A DNA stretch of 64,000 nt from Diaporthe sp. PMI_573 (Eukaryota > Ascomycota > Sordariomycetes > Diaporthales > Diaporthaceae), in assembly GCA_021399435.1 (NCBI GenBank), contig JAJTUP010000073.1:62001-126000 (forward strand). The letters are read 5' to 3'. Made by a program: the position numbers and the translations under genes. Shown here one piece after another: positions 9,711 to 21,013 of the stretch (within the stretch, counting starts at the first letter, position 1; each line of letters begins with the position of its first letter). Under the pieces are notes generated by a model, which did not search any database, had not been told where the DNA came from, and was given only the letters and a program-made list of their open reading frames with translations.

Positions 9711-11315
9711 ATGCCTCCTCTGACTGAGCTTTCAGTCAATTCGATACGGCAGCCCGGGAAGAAGCCACTTTCACTGGAGAAGCGAAAACCACCTACTTTT
9801 AAGCCAATCCAGCGCATCGAGCGTTCTTACTCTCAAAAGAAGCGCTTAGAAGTGCTCCTTTTTCTTCAGCATTACCGGATACCCATTGACGCTGACTGGA
9901 AGCCTCACGTACGTCAGCGCGAAGGCTATATAGCAACCGACGGTTATCGCCAGCCAACTTATGAGGAGGCATATGCCCACTTTAAGACCCCTTTTAAGAC
10001 GATTTCGCGCTGGTGGAGTAACCGGACGACAATTCTAGCCAACGATGCACAGGCAGACCGGTCTTATACTCCTCGTTGGCCAGATCTAGAGGAGCGGCTA
10101 TATGGGTTGTTCCAGGAGGCACGCCAGGCGAATAAGACAACAACTGTTGCCTGGTTTCGCCGCAACTCTAAGCAGATCTGGAAGGAGATCCATCCTGACG
10201 CTGAGAAGGTCTTCGTCTTCTCCAATGGCTGGTTTGCTAACTTCAAGCGCCGTTATAATATAACACGCCGGCGAGTTACGAAGAAAGCTACGAAGTTACC
10301 TCAGGAGTACGTCCCTGTCGTCAATCAGTTCCTTCAGTTCGTCAAGCGCAACTCCTAGCGGAGGACTTCCTTACAGCCTACAATATATAATCTGACCGAC
10401 GGCTCACCAGAAAGATGCTTTCCCAAGGCAAATATCATTAACTTTGATGAGACACCTGTTCCCTTCGAGTTTAACTCTGGTTATACATATGAGCACAAGG
10501 GTGCAAAGTCAGTTTAGGCGAAATCTGAAAAAAGTGGCTGGGATAAGCGTCAGGTAACACTCATCCTTTACCTTTTTGCCGACGGGGAGCAGCGCCTTAA
10601 ACCAAAGGTTATCTTCAAGGGTGCTGATGGCCCTACCGCACGTATCTACAAGCAGGAGAGTCACCGATACTCCCCTAATGTTACGGTTGAATATAACTCT
10701 ACGGCTTATAACAACGAAGTGCTGATGGAGAAGTGGATCGATTAGGAGCTCCAGCCTATTGCCAACTCACAGGGGGAACTATTACTTGTCATGGATGTCG
10801 CCTCCTTTCATGTTACCGACAGCATTAAGAAAAAGCTGAAGGAACTGGGCATTTTGACTGCTTTAATTCCATCCGGCTGTACAAGTCTTCTTCAGCCATG
10901 CGATACTGCTGTGAATGGGCCACTTAAGCTATGGCTTCAGGAGATCACCGATGAGTATATCGCCCAGAAGGAGGCTGAGCATCCGAACTTTGCTTGGACA
11001 ACCTCAGAGCGGAGGATAATGACGACCTGGGTGGTAGATAAGGCTATGGTACGGCTGAAGGAGAAGGCTGATCTTGTTCGTGATGCCTTCATCCACACCG
11101 GAATTGCTATACGGCCTGATATCGATGAATCGCACCGCTTACGAATCAAGGGCTTTGATCTCATGCAATACGACTATGCAGGCTGGGAGACAGCTAATGC
11201 TGTAGTCAACGAAGTCAAGCTCTTTGAGGAGGTGTCCATCACCAGTTTAGACGATCAGGAGGAGTATATTGATGAAGACGAGGTGATCCAGGATTGTATA
11301 GAAGTTGCTCTATGA
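9711..11315 (+). pseudogene. pogo transposase with three in-frame TAG codons
   Basis: One frame runs 534 codons from the first ATG at 9711 to the TGA at 11313. It is broken only by TAG at 10356, 10515 and 10743. The N-terminus has a helix-turn-helix region, and residues about 120-185 look like a CENP-B/Tc5-type HTH. The catalytic DDE_1 domain shows NFDETP, LVMDVASFH and LLQPCDTA, the three acidic positions of pogo enzymes (DDD). All three stops can be read as CAG to TAG changes at conserved Gln positions, fitting CpA to TpA mutation as in repeat-induced point mutation. There is no frameshift. The enzyme should be inactive unless the stops are read through. Confidence 0.8.
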
Positions 11316-11494
11316 GGAATTAGAGTTAGAAGCCTGAAAACAACGATTTATGCGTTTTCTACTCACAGACGAGGGTAACGTTGCCCAGAACGCTGTTGCT
11401 TTGGAGCACAGCAAATTTTGGTGGGGTGAAAATCGGGGGGATTTACCCCTGATGGTGACCCTGGTCAGTGGCTGGCCGCCCTGCCACTACTAGC

Positions 11495-11528
11495 CTAGCG
11501 CAATTCTCAATTTTCCAAGTTAATACGG
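11495..11528. repeat. pogo right terminal inverted repeat
   Basis: 34 bp, perfect mirror of 9496-9529, followed by the TA duplicate. Confidence 0.9.
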
Positions 11529-11708
11529 TACATCAGATTGGACCAGTCAGTAGAGTGAAATTGTGGGGCTTCGGGTGATTATGGAAGAACCGTACGAAAC
11601 GAAAATAGCTTAGCGCAAAGGCCCTCTGGGGTGTGTCCCCCCGGGCGAAATAAAATCCATCCATCCATCCAACCCCCTCAGACTGGCAGGTACTGGGAGT
11701 CTGTAATT

Positions 11709-14400
11709 TCATCCCTTTTCCACTGCTTCCAGCCTGTTTCTCATGGGATCGTCCCGTAGGGTGTTCTCTCCATGTCTTGTTTCCACACTTTCTAAGCCCA
11801 ACTGGTGGAGAAATCCATTCCATTTTCCAGCCGGTAATGCTTTCGTCAACCCGTCTGCCATCATTTGTGCTGTAGGTGTATATTCCACCTTGATTGTGCC
11901 TTCTTGTACTTCTTGCCTTAACCAATGATTGTGTATGTCCACGTGCCGTAATTTTGTCTTGAGTGTTGTGATTTCGGAGTTGACCAACTTGATCGTCTGG
12001 GTGTTGTCACACTCGATCTTGATTTTCTTGTCGTCCAATTCCACTGAGAGTTCAGTGAGAAGTCTGCTCACGAACAAGGTCTCTTTTGCTGCTTGAGCGA
12101 GAGCAAGGAGCTCTGCCTCTGTGGTTGATGTAGTGACCGTGTCTTGCTTGTTTGCTCTCCATCCGATCAGGCCTCCAAACAGCTGCATTGCGAATGCTTG
12201 GGAACTTTTCCGATCGAGGGTGTTGTCTGCGAAAGACGCATCGCTTGCGACAACTAACTCTTCGGTGTCCTTGAAGCATAGAGAAAGGTGTTTGGTGCTT
12301 TCGAGATAGAGCAGCACACGGTCTGCAGCATCGTGGTGTTTTTGACTCGGATTTGTCAGGAATCTTGCAAGCCGTGACGTGGCAAATGCAATATCTGGTC
12401 GTGTGGATATGGCGGCGAATAGTAGTGACCCGATCTTTCGTTGATAGGTCTGGACTTCGGCTTCGGTGGCGGCGTCTTTTCGTGGCATCAGCTCTTCGGC
12501 TGTCATGGGGACTGTGTGGGAGAGATTCTTCGTGTTAGCCAATTTGGCGATCTTCTCAATGTAGGCGGTCTGGGCCAGCCAGATCCGTATGTTTGTTCGG
12601 TCTCGGAGAACCTCCATGCCCAGGAACCATTGAATTGGATCCCCTCCGCAGATTTTATACTTCACTTGGAGTTGTTGGGCGAGTTCATCGACTTGTTCTT
12701 GTCTATTCTTTCGGTACGCAACGATGATGTCGTCAACGTAGAAGAAGACCAGGATGCCGTTCTTGATGTAGCAACAGGGTTCGTGCGGGACTTGTTTGTA
12801 ACCACACTGGGCGAGTGTCTTGGTGAACTCCTTTTGCCAAAGTAGTGGTGAAATCCGCAACCCGTAGAGTGCTTTGTTCAGCATCAGGATCGTGCCTTTC
12901 TTTTCGTATCCTCGTGGCATTCTCATGAAGATATCTTGATCAATCGGAGCATGTACAAATGCGTTTACCACGTCGTATTGGATCAGCTCGAGGTCAAATT
13001 TGTTGGCAATGGCGATGAGTGTCCGGAACGACCGTCCTGCAAGAGTGGCTGCGTAGGTCTCTTGGGTTTGCCCTCGCGCCTGTTGATCTCCGCGTACGAC
13101 TAGTCGTGCTTTGCATTTCTGGAAGACACCATGCTTGTTGAATTTGTAGACATATACCCACATGCAGTCCAGGATTTGTTTTCCTGCTGCGCGGCTGTCT
13201 TTCTTGAGGATCTCGGTCCATGATCTCATCTCGGTATGGCTCTGTAGATGGTCAGCTTCTGCTTGTCTGAACATTGGTCCAAGTGGATGGTTTTCTAGAT
13301 AATTATGCCATCTTGGTGGCTCGGGGAGGTTGTTTCTTTTCAACTTCACCCCCTGACGCAAGCGTCTTTCAATTTGTGCCTTCGTCAGGTATTTTCCCTC
13401 TGACCTGGCCATCCGGGCAGATTTTGTGCCAGCGATGAATGCGGCCTGCCACGGGCTTGTCTTTTGATTTTCTTCAGTAGACGGCATTTCTTCGTCAGAC
13501 TGGGTTTGAATTGTGTGTGCGAGCAGGGCTGATGGCGGCGATCGAGGAGGAGTAGGTAGCAGGGTGAATTTGGCTTCTGTGTAGGGGCCGTTTTCTCGGT
13601 CCACCTCGGAGCGATCATCCTCTGCAGTCTCTACGTCTGCCTCCTGGACGCTATCGGCATCAAGTCCCTCAAATTCGCGGTCGTGTTCGGAATCTTCTGC
13701 CGGGGAGGTTTCTTCAATCAGATCTTCTCCTTCCGGTTCCGATATTGTGTCATTGTCTGGGAGGGCGTATTTTCTTGTCCACTCCGCGAGACGATTGATG
13801 TCTGTGGTGAGAAGCTCATCTTTGAAGCCTTCCCAATGCCCATCAAACACTTCGTGCTCATTGAAGATCACGTCTCTTGTATTGACAATCTTTCCGGTAG
13901 AGGGAATCCATATCCGGTAGATGTTCGATGATCGGTATCCAACAAGGTAACCAATCCATGCACGTGGCTCGAGACGTTGACGTCTTCTTTTCTTGAGCTG
14001 TGCGTCGGATGCCATTGCGTAGGCCTTGCAGCCAAATACGCGAAGATGAGTTTGATCTGGTCTTGGATCTGGTCGTGGGATACCCAAGCGTTTGGCAATC
14101 GCTGAGTGAAATTGGTAGTAGGGTGTCTTCCAGTCCAGTCCGTAATTTGGTGTTCGGTTGTTGAGATAGACGGTTGTTCGTCCAATCTCGGGCCAAAGAG
14201 AGTGTGGGAGTTTTGAGCTTGTTCGCATTGCACGCATCTTCTCCTTGATCACACCCCCTGAGCGCTCGGCTCCTCCGTTTTGTGCTTGTGTGTTGGGTGC
14301 TGAGGGCTCGATCTTGATATGTTTTGACTCGAGAAATTCTCTGACGGCTCGTCTGCGGCTGAACAGTTCTCCGTCACATTCGATGATCTTGACGGGGTCC
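11709..14400 (-). pseudogene. Ty1/copia pol, 5'-truncated
   Basis: An uninterrupted frame of about 900 residues covers the end of the integrase core (ECDGELFSRRRAVREF, NGGAERSGGVIKEKMR), an acidic linker, reverse transcriptase (ARLVVRGDQQ, VVNAFVHAPID, FYVDDIIVAY near 12740) and RNase H (VASDASFAD, STTEAELLAL, ADGLTKAL). Copia order is integrase before reverse transcriptase, as here. Gag, protease and the N-terminal half of integrase are missing; homology ends near 14400, though the frame stays open to 14468 through unrelated sequence. The pogo element ends 180 bases after its stop. The remaining part has no stops, so decay may be recent. A second piece of the same family lies at 37465-38440. 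Pairs of LTRs were not identified. Confidence 0.85.
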
Positions 14401-15429
14401 ATATTGCCAATATACGTATTGTTTATATTATTAGCAACACTGCCTGGGGGGGACTGCGGCTCCTGCAAAACATGTTATGGGCCCTCCTCCTGACGGCCAC
14501 GGTCTGCCAAAGGGAGCCCCGCGGACAGCTAGAGTGACAACAATACGAACGATTCTCGAAGAAGCTCGTGCTGTGGCAGAAGATAATACGGTGGACGAAA
14601 GAGGAAGCGGAAACTAATCAGCAGCTGCAGTTCCTAGGCGCTCTTATTCGTCTCGCTGCACCGTTTCCGGCTTATTAATAATTCCACGTGTACAAGGCTT
14701 CACTATCGCCATTTATGGATGACTACCTAAGTCACATCCCGGCCAGGTAGATCTGACGGTGCAGAGCTTTGGGTCCTTCGGTTGTCTTTGAACGTTCGGT
14801 TTTGGCACAGTCCAAAGTCCGGACCCTAGACGCTACCGGTATATCAGAGAGCTGCCCGCCTTATGAGCCACACTGTATCTAAAGGCCTACCGGAGGCATT
14901 TCGAATTACGCAAACTAGGAATTGCTGCTGCCTAGTGGTTATAAATTTGGAGGAGCCATGACATTGCGGGAGGCCTCGAAAAACCAAGATTCAGCCAGAA
15001 TTGCACGGAAAGATGCTTTTCAAACTGGGAGAGCACGCTCACCGAAGTCAACACCCAAGGAAATTATTGAACAGGCCTAAAAATTTGAGAATAGAATGAG
15101 GCACCTCACTCTCATCGCTGTCGTCACTATCGTTGCCATGGTAACAACATTTGCTATCACTATCGTCGTCGTCACTCGAAATTAAGACGATCCCGGCTCC
15201 CCCACATGGCAAATCACCGTTTTCGAAGCTGTTGTTTACGAATTGGCGTTTCCGAAAAAAACCATAGCTGAAAAACTTCTGTTGGCCGCTTTTCGAAAAA
15301 GTTGAGTACACGGATATGAGCAGCACGCCTCGCAAAGATCCATACACTACTTGCCGTCCCACAATGGTATCAGACAAGAGGCTCCGACAGCGAGGTGGCC
15401 GGGTATTGCCGCGATCGCCCTCACAAAGA
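14401..15429. other. intergenic DNA beyond the copia break
   Basis: No recognisable gene. The sequence changes abruptly at the copia breakpoint near 14400. An acidic 136-residue frame on the minus strand (15048-15458) overlaps the end of the F-box gene and has no domain, so I do not call it. A 3' UTR and terminator of the F-box gene are expected here. Confidence 0.4.
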
Positions 15430-16956
15430 TCAAGCCGCCCAATAGTTCCTATACTCAATCATGATTCTCTCATTAGGCCTGCACACTTTGCAATGACAGT
15501 GGGCTCTCTTGTTGCATATCCCCTGCTCGCAACAGCGCCTTGTGTGATGCCCATCATCGCGGATCGGGCCGAATTCCTCTAAATGCCCCTCGAAGGTCGA
15601 CACTAAGAAGTCTCGTCTGAAGTAGGTCTGCTTGTCATTGTCTCTCGGAACAGCCGTGTGAAGCCATCGCCTGTGTAGACATCCGACGCAGTGGAAACCC
15701 CACTCCGCGATACGCCTTTTTGTATTCAGCCAGGGGACGCGTAGCAGGGCTGCGCAACGCAACGACTGCGATATGTGCGGGTCTTGGCATGAGGTGGACA
15801 GCTCCCGCTCTTCCTCAGCCTTTTGTAGTGCTTTTGGCAATGCATCCTCCTCGGCTTCCAGCTCGGACCAGGCATCCGTGTTGGGGTCGGTGCTGCTGTC
15901 GTGGTCGGTCTCGTTTAACGAAATGCCGCTTTCTTGATTCGCCTTGACTTCCCGTTTCCTCCTCTCCCTTTCCGCCTTCTTCTGCGCTACCCGTGCTCTG
16001 GTGTAGGCCCGGTATCTGACCTTCCTTGCACGTCGTTTGCGGAATCTCGCTTCGTCGTGCTTCCTCTCGCGTTCTTCGATGTCGTTCTTGTAGGATTGAA
16101 GAATATGGGGTTCGATGCGTCTGGCGAACTCACTCATGGCTTCCTCGGAGCCGTGGCGCGCGATGGCGGCTTTGAGCACCGACTCTCGATCGAAGAGAGG
16201 AAGGTACTTTCCCTCGTCGGGCTCGTGGTGCGTTGGTGCAGGGAACTTCTCAAACCGTGGAATAGAGCGAAGCGCCTCAGGAGTAAGACCAAACCTGGCC
16301 AGGGCGACTAGCTCCTGCACCGCAACGATCCGATCTGTCTTCTGCGCGCACCAGGCACAGAACCGTTCGAGCGTCAGAAGGTACATGTAGCCGCCAAAGT
16401 CGCCGCACTCGACGCACCGGCTCTCGGCTAGTCTGGCGACGAGCGTCTCGACCGTGACGGTGGCGGCGAGCTTGACGGCGAAGAAGCCGCGGAGGACCTC
16501 CTGGGCCTGCCAGATGAGCAGCTGGACCTGCGGATGCGCGTTCACGACCTGGAAGGCGCGCCGATTCACGGCCTTGAACCGGCTCATGGCAGCGATATCG
16601 AGGACAGAGATGACGACGTTGAGCACTTCGAGGGGCAACGAGTCGAGAATGCCGAGGCCGACAGTGGGCGGCCGCTTCGCCATTTCCGACTTTGAAATAG
16701 GCATGATAACGACGCGCCTGCCATGTATGTCGGTTTTGGTTCCGAGATGACGAAGACTCCGGTCTAGCGTTGGAAAAAACTGGTAGTCCGGGGACTCTGT
16801 GCCGAAATAAGACGTAACGCGGAATCCATCGACATCATGGTGCAATTTTTCTCGCTCGGCTTCACTTAATGCCCGCAGGCCGCCTGGAGGCACCTCCGGA
16901 TGTGCGCAATTCCATTGATACCAGGCGTTGTTATGATACGCCTGCCAGTCGTCCAT
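15430..16956 (-). CDS. fungal F-box protein with cysteine-rich segments
   Basis: 508 residues from an ATG, intact. Residues about 103-144 (ILDSLPLEVLNVVISVLD...RFKAVNRR) are an F-box, which would tether Skp1 of an SCF ubiquitin ligase. After it come a CVEC...CAWC pair (181-203) that may bind zinc, a strongly basic and probably helical segment (about 290-345), an acidic stretch, and a Cys-rich end (FHCVGCLHRR, CCEQGICNKRAHCHCKVC). This arrangement of an F-box plus scattered CXXC pairs is common in expanded families of ascomycetes. The substrate is unknown. Its promoter would lie in 16957-17270, the gap to the NTF2-like gene, which reads in the same direction. Confidence 0.75.
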   Translation of the reverse strand: MDDWQAYHNNAWYQWNCAHPEVPPGGLRALSEAEREKLHHDVDGFRVTSYFGTESPDYQFFPTLDRSLRHLGTKTDIHGRRVVIMPISKSEMAKRPPTVGLGILDSLPLEVLNVVISVLDIAAMSRFKAVNRRAFQVVNAHPQVQLLIWQAQEVLRGFFAVKLAATVTVETLVARLAESRCVECGDFGGYMYLLTLERFCAWCAQKTDRIVAVQELVALARFGLTPEALRSIPRFEKFPAPTHHEPDEGKYLPLFDRESVLKAAIARHGSEEAMSEFARRIEPHILQSYKNDIEERERKHDEARFRKRRARKVRYRAYTRARVAQKKAERERRKREVKANQESGISLNETDHDSSTDPNTDAWSELEAEEDALPKALQKAEEERELSTSCQDPHISQSLRCAALLRVPWLNTKRRIAEWGFHCVGCLHRRWLHTAVPRDNDKQTYFRRDFLVSTFEGHLEEFGPIRDDGHHTRRCCEQGICNKRAHCHCKVCRPNERIMIEYRNYWAA

Positions 16957-17270
16957 GATGAATCGATGAGTCTATGGGAGCGCGGTTCCGGTACCCCAGG
17001 CCATTCGATGCAGACGGTACTGGTGATGAGTCAACAGGCAGGAAAAGTCACGGGACGCCCGAGTGGGGTGTCTACTAATCACATGATCTTGCACGTGAAA
17101 CGGGCCAAGCGTGCCTTACCTCAGCAGCGCCCAGGCCAATTTGTGGTCGTGCCAAGGCCACTCCTGGACATCGCTATCCATCAGTACAAAACGCCGATTA
17201 CCCTTGAATAAAGCACAAACCCATGCAAGGCCGTAGACACCTTCAGCTTAGCTCACCCGCAAAAAGCTAA
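16957..17270. other. F-box promoter region
   Basis: About 310 bases between two minus-strand genes; no frame, repeat or RNA gene recognised. Confidence 0.4.
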
Positions 17271-17879
17271 TTACTCGGCATATCCAACCAACATACTGCA
17301 GCACTCCCACTCGGCGCCAGCAGTCTGCCTCCAGACGGCCGACGTGACAGCCTCGACCTGATCATTATCCTTCTTCTTGTCGCCCATCCTGTATAGCGTA
17401 ACCTTGCACATGGTCGACATGCTCATCAGGCCGATCTGGCTGACGACCCGCGTGTCCTTGTCGATGCGGTACGCGGACCACGGCTTGACCTTGCGGAGCC
17501 TCTGCTCGAGCTCGTCGTAGGTGACGGGGTGCGACGTTCCCAGGGTGACGGGGTCGATGACGACGCAGGCCTTGGCCATGTACTCGAGGACCGAGTCGGG
17601 CTCGTCGCAGTAGGCGCGCCACAGCAGCGTCTCGCAGTCGATGGCGTCGGCCAGGTTGCGCTTAGCGATGGTGTTGCGCTCCTTGGGCTTCTTGGCCCCG
17701 CTGTACTGCTTCACGTCCGACGCCTCCCCGTTGAACCCGCCGCCCACCTTGCCGTGGCCCTGGCCACCGCCAGTGAGCCCCCCCGTCAGGTCGCCGAGCC
17801 CGCCCCCGTTGGTGAGACCTCCTGTGAGCTGACCGACATTGGCTGTTTTGGTGAGACCACCGAGACCCCCTAGCGGCAT
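17271..17879 (-). CDS. Gly-rich N-terminus plus NTF2/SnoaL-like domain
   Basis: 202 residues, intact, ATG start. Residues 1-50 are a Gly-Leu-Thr-rich repeat (GGLGGLT, LTGGLTNGGG, LTGGLTGGG), probably disordered. Residues about 78-202 have the pattern of an NTF2-like cone fold of the DUF4440/SnoaL type: a helix with DCETLLWRAY, a central VVIDP...HPVTYDELEQRL segment, then alternating strands ending in TSAVWRQTAGAEWECCSMLVG. Such domains serve as small enzymes or ligand binders. No catalytic assignment is possible. No signal peptide is seen. Codon third positions are GC-rich, unlike the transposons next to it, so it is probably a resident host gene. Confidence 0.65.
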   Translation of the reverse strand: MPLGGLGGLTKTANVGQLTGGLTNGGGLGDLTGGLTGGGQGHGKVGGGFNGEASDVKQYSGAKKPKERNTIAKRNLADAIDCETLLWRAYCDEPDSVLEYMAKACVVIDPVTLGTSHPVTYDELEQRLRKVKPWSAYRIDKDTRVVSQIGLMSMSTMCKVTLYRMGDKKKDNDQVEAVTSAVWRQTAGAEWECCSMLVGYAE

Positions 17880-18821
17880 TTTGGGCTGTTTCGTGGTTCT
17901 GATTGCGGAGGTGGACGTGATTGTTATGGGTCTGGTTACTGGATACTGGATCCGGGGTCAAATGTTGATAGTAGGCAGCGGTGACGAATAACTCGCTGCA
18001 CTTCTTGGCTATTTCTATAGATGACGATTATGTTGCAGTCTGATAAGTTTGAAAAAGCTATAGGAAGAAAAATCATATCAACGAAACAAGGGAAGGAGTT
18101 TCCCTCGAGGACGCTGCTATTGATTTATCCCAGCATCAGCGGGCCCCAGAAAACAGGATCTCTCGAGGGCTGACGTCAAAGGCTTCGGGCCCGACGTGAG
18201 TGGGGAACAGGACCCTTGGCCCTTGGGGTCTGGGCCTGCCATGCCAGCGTCAGCACCGCACCATGCGCTCCGCATCATCAGACTGCGCTATGCCTGCTTT
18301 CGGTAAGGACAACGGCTGATCGGCCAGCACGCACTATGGGGTCTTCCAAGGTTCTGGGTTTCTGCAGGCTTCGATGTTGTACACATGCTTTGGCTTACGA
18401 GGGCGGATGCCGCCCTTGCCGGAGCACTTGAGTGAAGGGGGCTGGTTTGCTTCTTTGCCGCGAGCTGGTATTCCCAGCGTTCCACGCAAACCAAACAAAG
18501 CAAATGGGATAGTCCCGCTCAAGGCTCCGATCAACTTCACATTTTCCACATGTGTATTACACATGTTGATCAACATCTTGTCAACATACACATCACATCG
18601 AAAATGGGAATGTTGATACACATCAACATCACTTCATACCCCTTTATCTCCGTGTACACGATGTTGATCATGTTGATATGGCCCGTGCTAGTACTAGGTT
18701 GGGGCATTACCCAGGGGCGGCAGAACCCCTCCCCCTCCCGGAAGACCCCTCCTAATTTGGGGTGTTTACCTACCGAAATTCTCCACCCAACCGCGTTTTT
18801 GGAAGGACAAACGCGTCCAAC
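17880..18821. other. leader and possible hAT subterminal repeats
   Basis: The first part is the NTF2-like promoter. From about 18550 to 18680 the motif GTTGAT/ATCAAC recurs in both directions, including the perfect palindrome ATGTTGATCAACAT at 18562-18575. hAT elements often carry such short subterminal repeats for transposase binding, and a hAT reading frame starts at 18822, so this may be its left end. No exact terminal repeat was found. Confidence 0.4.
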
Positions 18822-19571
18822 ATGTCCGGAGCAGACCCCCTACCCTTGGTCGAGTCGACACCTGAGACTGCATATGAAGACCGACTCTTTACCCATTTTA
18901 AAGGCTATACCTTGTCTGAGCGCACCAAAGAAACACGATCATGGATTTGGCGCTTTGGTTACGATATCCAGAACGTGACCGAACGTCGATGGGTGTGCCG
19001 ACCTTGTATCAAGCAGAATCGCCCCAAGCCGACTTCCATCACGTCCGTCGGTATTCAAAATGCCATGGAACACGTTTATCTGATTCACCACATCTGCGCG
19101 CCAGTGGGAGAGAAGACCAGGTCGGCGGCAGAGCGGAAGGCAGAGTTGATGGCAGAGAGGGATGGGCGCGGTGGGAGACACAAGTCGATTAGCCAACGAT
19201 TCGGCCTGGACGCAGCCAAACCCCGTGAGCAAGCTATTGCCAATTCCTTCATCAAAGGATTTGACCGAGACCACTTCCAGCGGCTGGTTGTTCAGTGGGT
19301 TGTCAATACTAATAGGCCCTTCACTGATGCCGAGGACCCAGAGTTACGCGCCGTCTTCGAATACTTGAATCCATCCGTTGCGTTACGCAAGGCCCATGTA
19401 ACTGGAGATTCCATTCGAAATAAGATCATTGCCGAGTACTACAAACACCGAGATACCATTATTGGAGTTCTGCGTCATTGCCCTACAGCAAACCTAACCA
19501 ACGATATGTATCCCGCGGCTAAGGTGGGAGTTCTTTGCCGGGCTACTTTGATTATGAGATACAACTCTTAG
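18822..19571 (+). pseudogene. hAT transposase A, N-terminal fragment
   Basis: About 225 residues from the ATG at 18822 match the N-terminal half of the hAT transposases seen at 22.9 and 27.5 kb: LFTHFKGYTLSERTKETRSW, a BED-like C-X2-C...H finger (VCRPCIKQ...HVYLIHH), FIKGFDRDHFQRLVVQWVV and the FEYLNPSV motif. Similarity ends near 19490 (HCPTANLTND), just before the position of the first catalytic Asp, and the frame stops at 19571. Catalytic and dimerisation regions are absent, so the copy is dead. Confidence 0.75.
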
Positions 19572-21013
19572 TGACTTAGCTATAGACCAATTTTACAACC
19601 CTGAGGTTTGATCGTGAGTTGAATTTGGCACCCCATGTAAACAGTCTGTTCGCCTTTCTGGCTCGACACTTAATTATCTGCATTGTGTCTTGCCGCTGGC
19701 GTTGAGTGAGCTTCTTTGCTTGCACCTTCTGCCAACCTATCCTTGAGGCCCCGAAGCGCTTGTAGAGTTGCTCCGCTGTGATCACAAGGACTGTCTGCCG
19801 AAGATGATCTGCGTCGATCTGTGTGTCTAATCCCTATGCCTTTAAACCAAGCTCAGGTTTCAACTTTATGCAGTCTTTTTCCTGCGGAGAGACCTTGGAT
19901 GTAGTGGAAAACGAGCTACAGCTGCCGGTAGATGTGCACCTGCCGGAGCAGTGGAAGCGCCTCCGTCCTCCGGCCTCAGCCAACAACATCATACTGGAGC
20001 CAGTGAACTTGGACCCTCGTGGGGCGACTGTTGAGCGCAACGGCGGGTGCCGCGTAACAGGCGTGACCGATGCGACGGAGGCGGCACATAAAAAATGTTT
20101 TCTAATGCTGAAGATATTGTTCCAGGATGCTACTCATTGTTGGGCGGGGGCCATGGGTCTCGGACGGCTGACACTCCCAACGCCTCAGGCTATCACGCAG
20201 CCGTTGGTCTAGGTCAGTCCTTGATTGGTCTGCAAGTCACTAAAGAGGCCCAAGTAGGTATCTTGGGAGCTGGTGAGCAGATATAAAGGAACTTCTCTGA
20301 AGGACCGGCATACAGGCAACACAATACTGGATGATCTTGAGCAGACTTTTACTAGTCATGGGCACTAGGACAAGAGGCATAAGCCTAGCGCCAGGACAAT
20401 GGCACTGGCCGGGTTTCAGTGCAGACCTTTGCCAGGATATTACAACAACGTCCAGTGGTATTCTTGCAGAGTCGAAGTATACAGCTGGGAAAAGGACGAC
20501 AACCCCCTGAAAGAGCACAGGCTGGCTTGCCAGGAACAAAGAATCCACTGTTCCTTTATGGTAAATATTAACAAAAACCTCCAGCAGATGCTCACAGTGT
20601 AGAGGGTTGCTCGTTGGAGGATAACATCTTGGCCAGCAGAGGAAAAAGAGGCTCTCCTAATTTCATTACGATAACATACACCAAAAATTGACGACTGGCT
20701 CATTTGGGATTGAGTGTGGCCGTGCGCGCAGTACGCGATTCTGCACGCGCCCACAAGGTACCCCCTGCTGTAAACAGAAGATGTTTGGCTTGTTGATATG
20801 ATTGATTCAGATTTTCAAATATTCCCATCTTGAGCTCAATCGCTTGCTCTTTATTTCTAGTAGGCTTTCCCTGGTTCTGTTTCTCCTCGTCTAGAGGACT
20901 TGCCATGGCCCCACAATCAGCACCGTCATAAAGAGTCTCCTTGTTCTCTGGTCATTTCTACGACAACAACGCCGTTCGGAAATTCTCTACTATTTCTATA
21001 TCCTTCGCATAAT
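19572..21013. other. 1.4 kb without recognisable gene
   Basis: Several frames of 60-130 residues occur on both strands, for example 19823-20212 on the plus strand, but none carries a known motif. It may contain decayed remainders of hAT copy A. The region nearest 21014 holds the 3' flank of the TTR/SANT gene. Confidence 0.35.

Larger units (their letters stand above)
9496..11528 (+). mobile_element. pogo-family Tc1/mariner element, full length
   Basis: A 2,033-bp element with perfect 34-bp terminal inverted repeats (9496-9529 and 11495-11528, starting CCGTATTAACTTGG), flanked by TA at 9494-9495 and 11529-11530. TA duplication is the mark of Tc1/mariner/pogo transposition. It contains one transposase gene with three in-frame TAG codons. 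Perfectly preserved ends suggest a fairly young insertion or one that could still be mobilised in trans. It sits at the tip of the MULE-like block, so it inserted after that block formed. Confidence 0.85.

Noticed and set aside
15048..15458. 136-residue acidic frame on the minus strand
   Set aside because: It overlaps the end of the F-box gene in another frame, has no domain and gets its acidity from GAT repeats.
16115..17961. Long frames antisense to the F-box and NTF2-like genes
   Set aside because: They arise from GC-rich codon positions of the sense genes and have no recognisable content.
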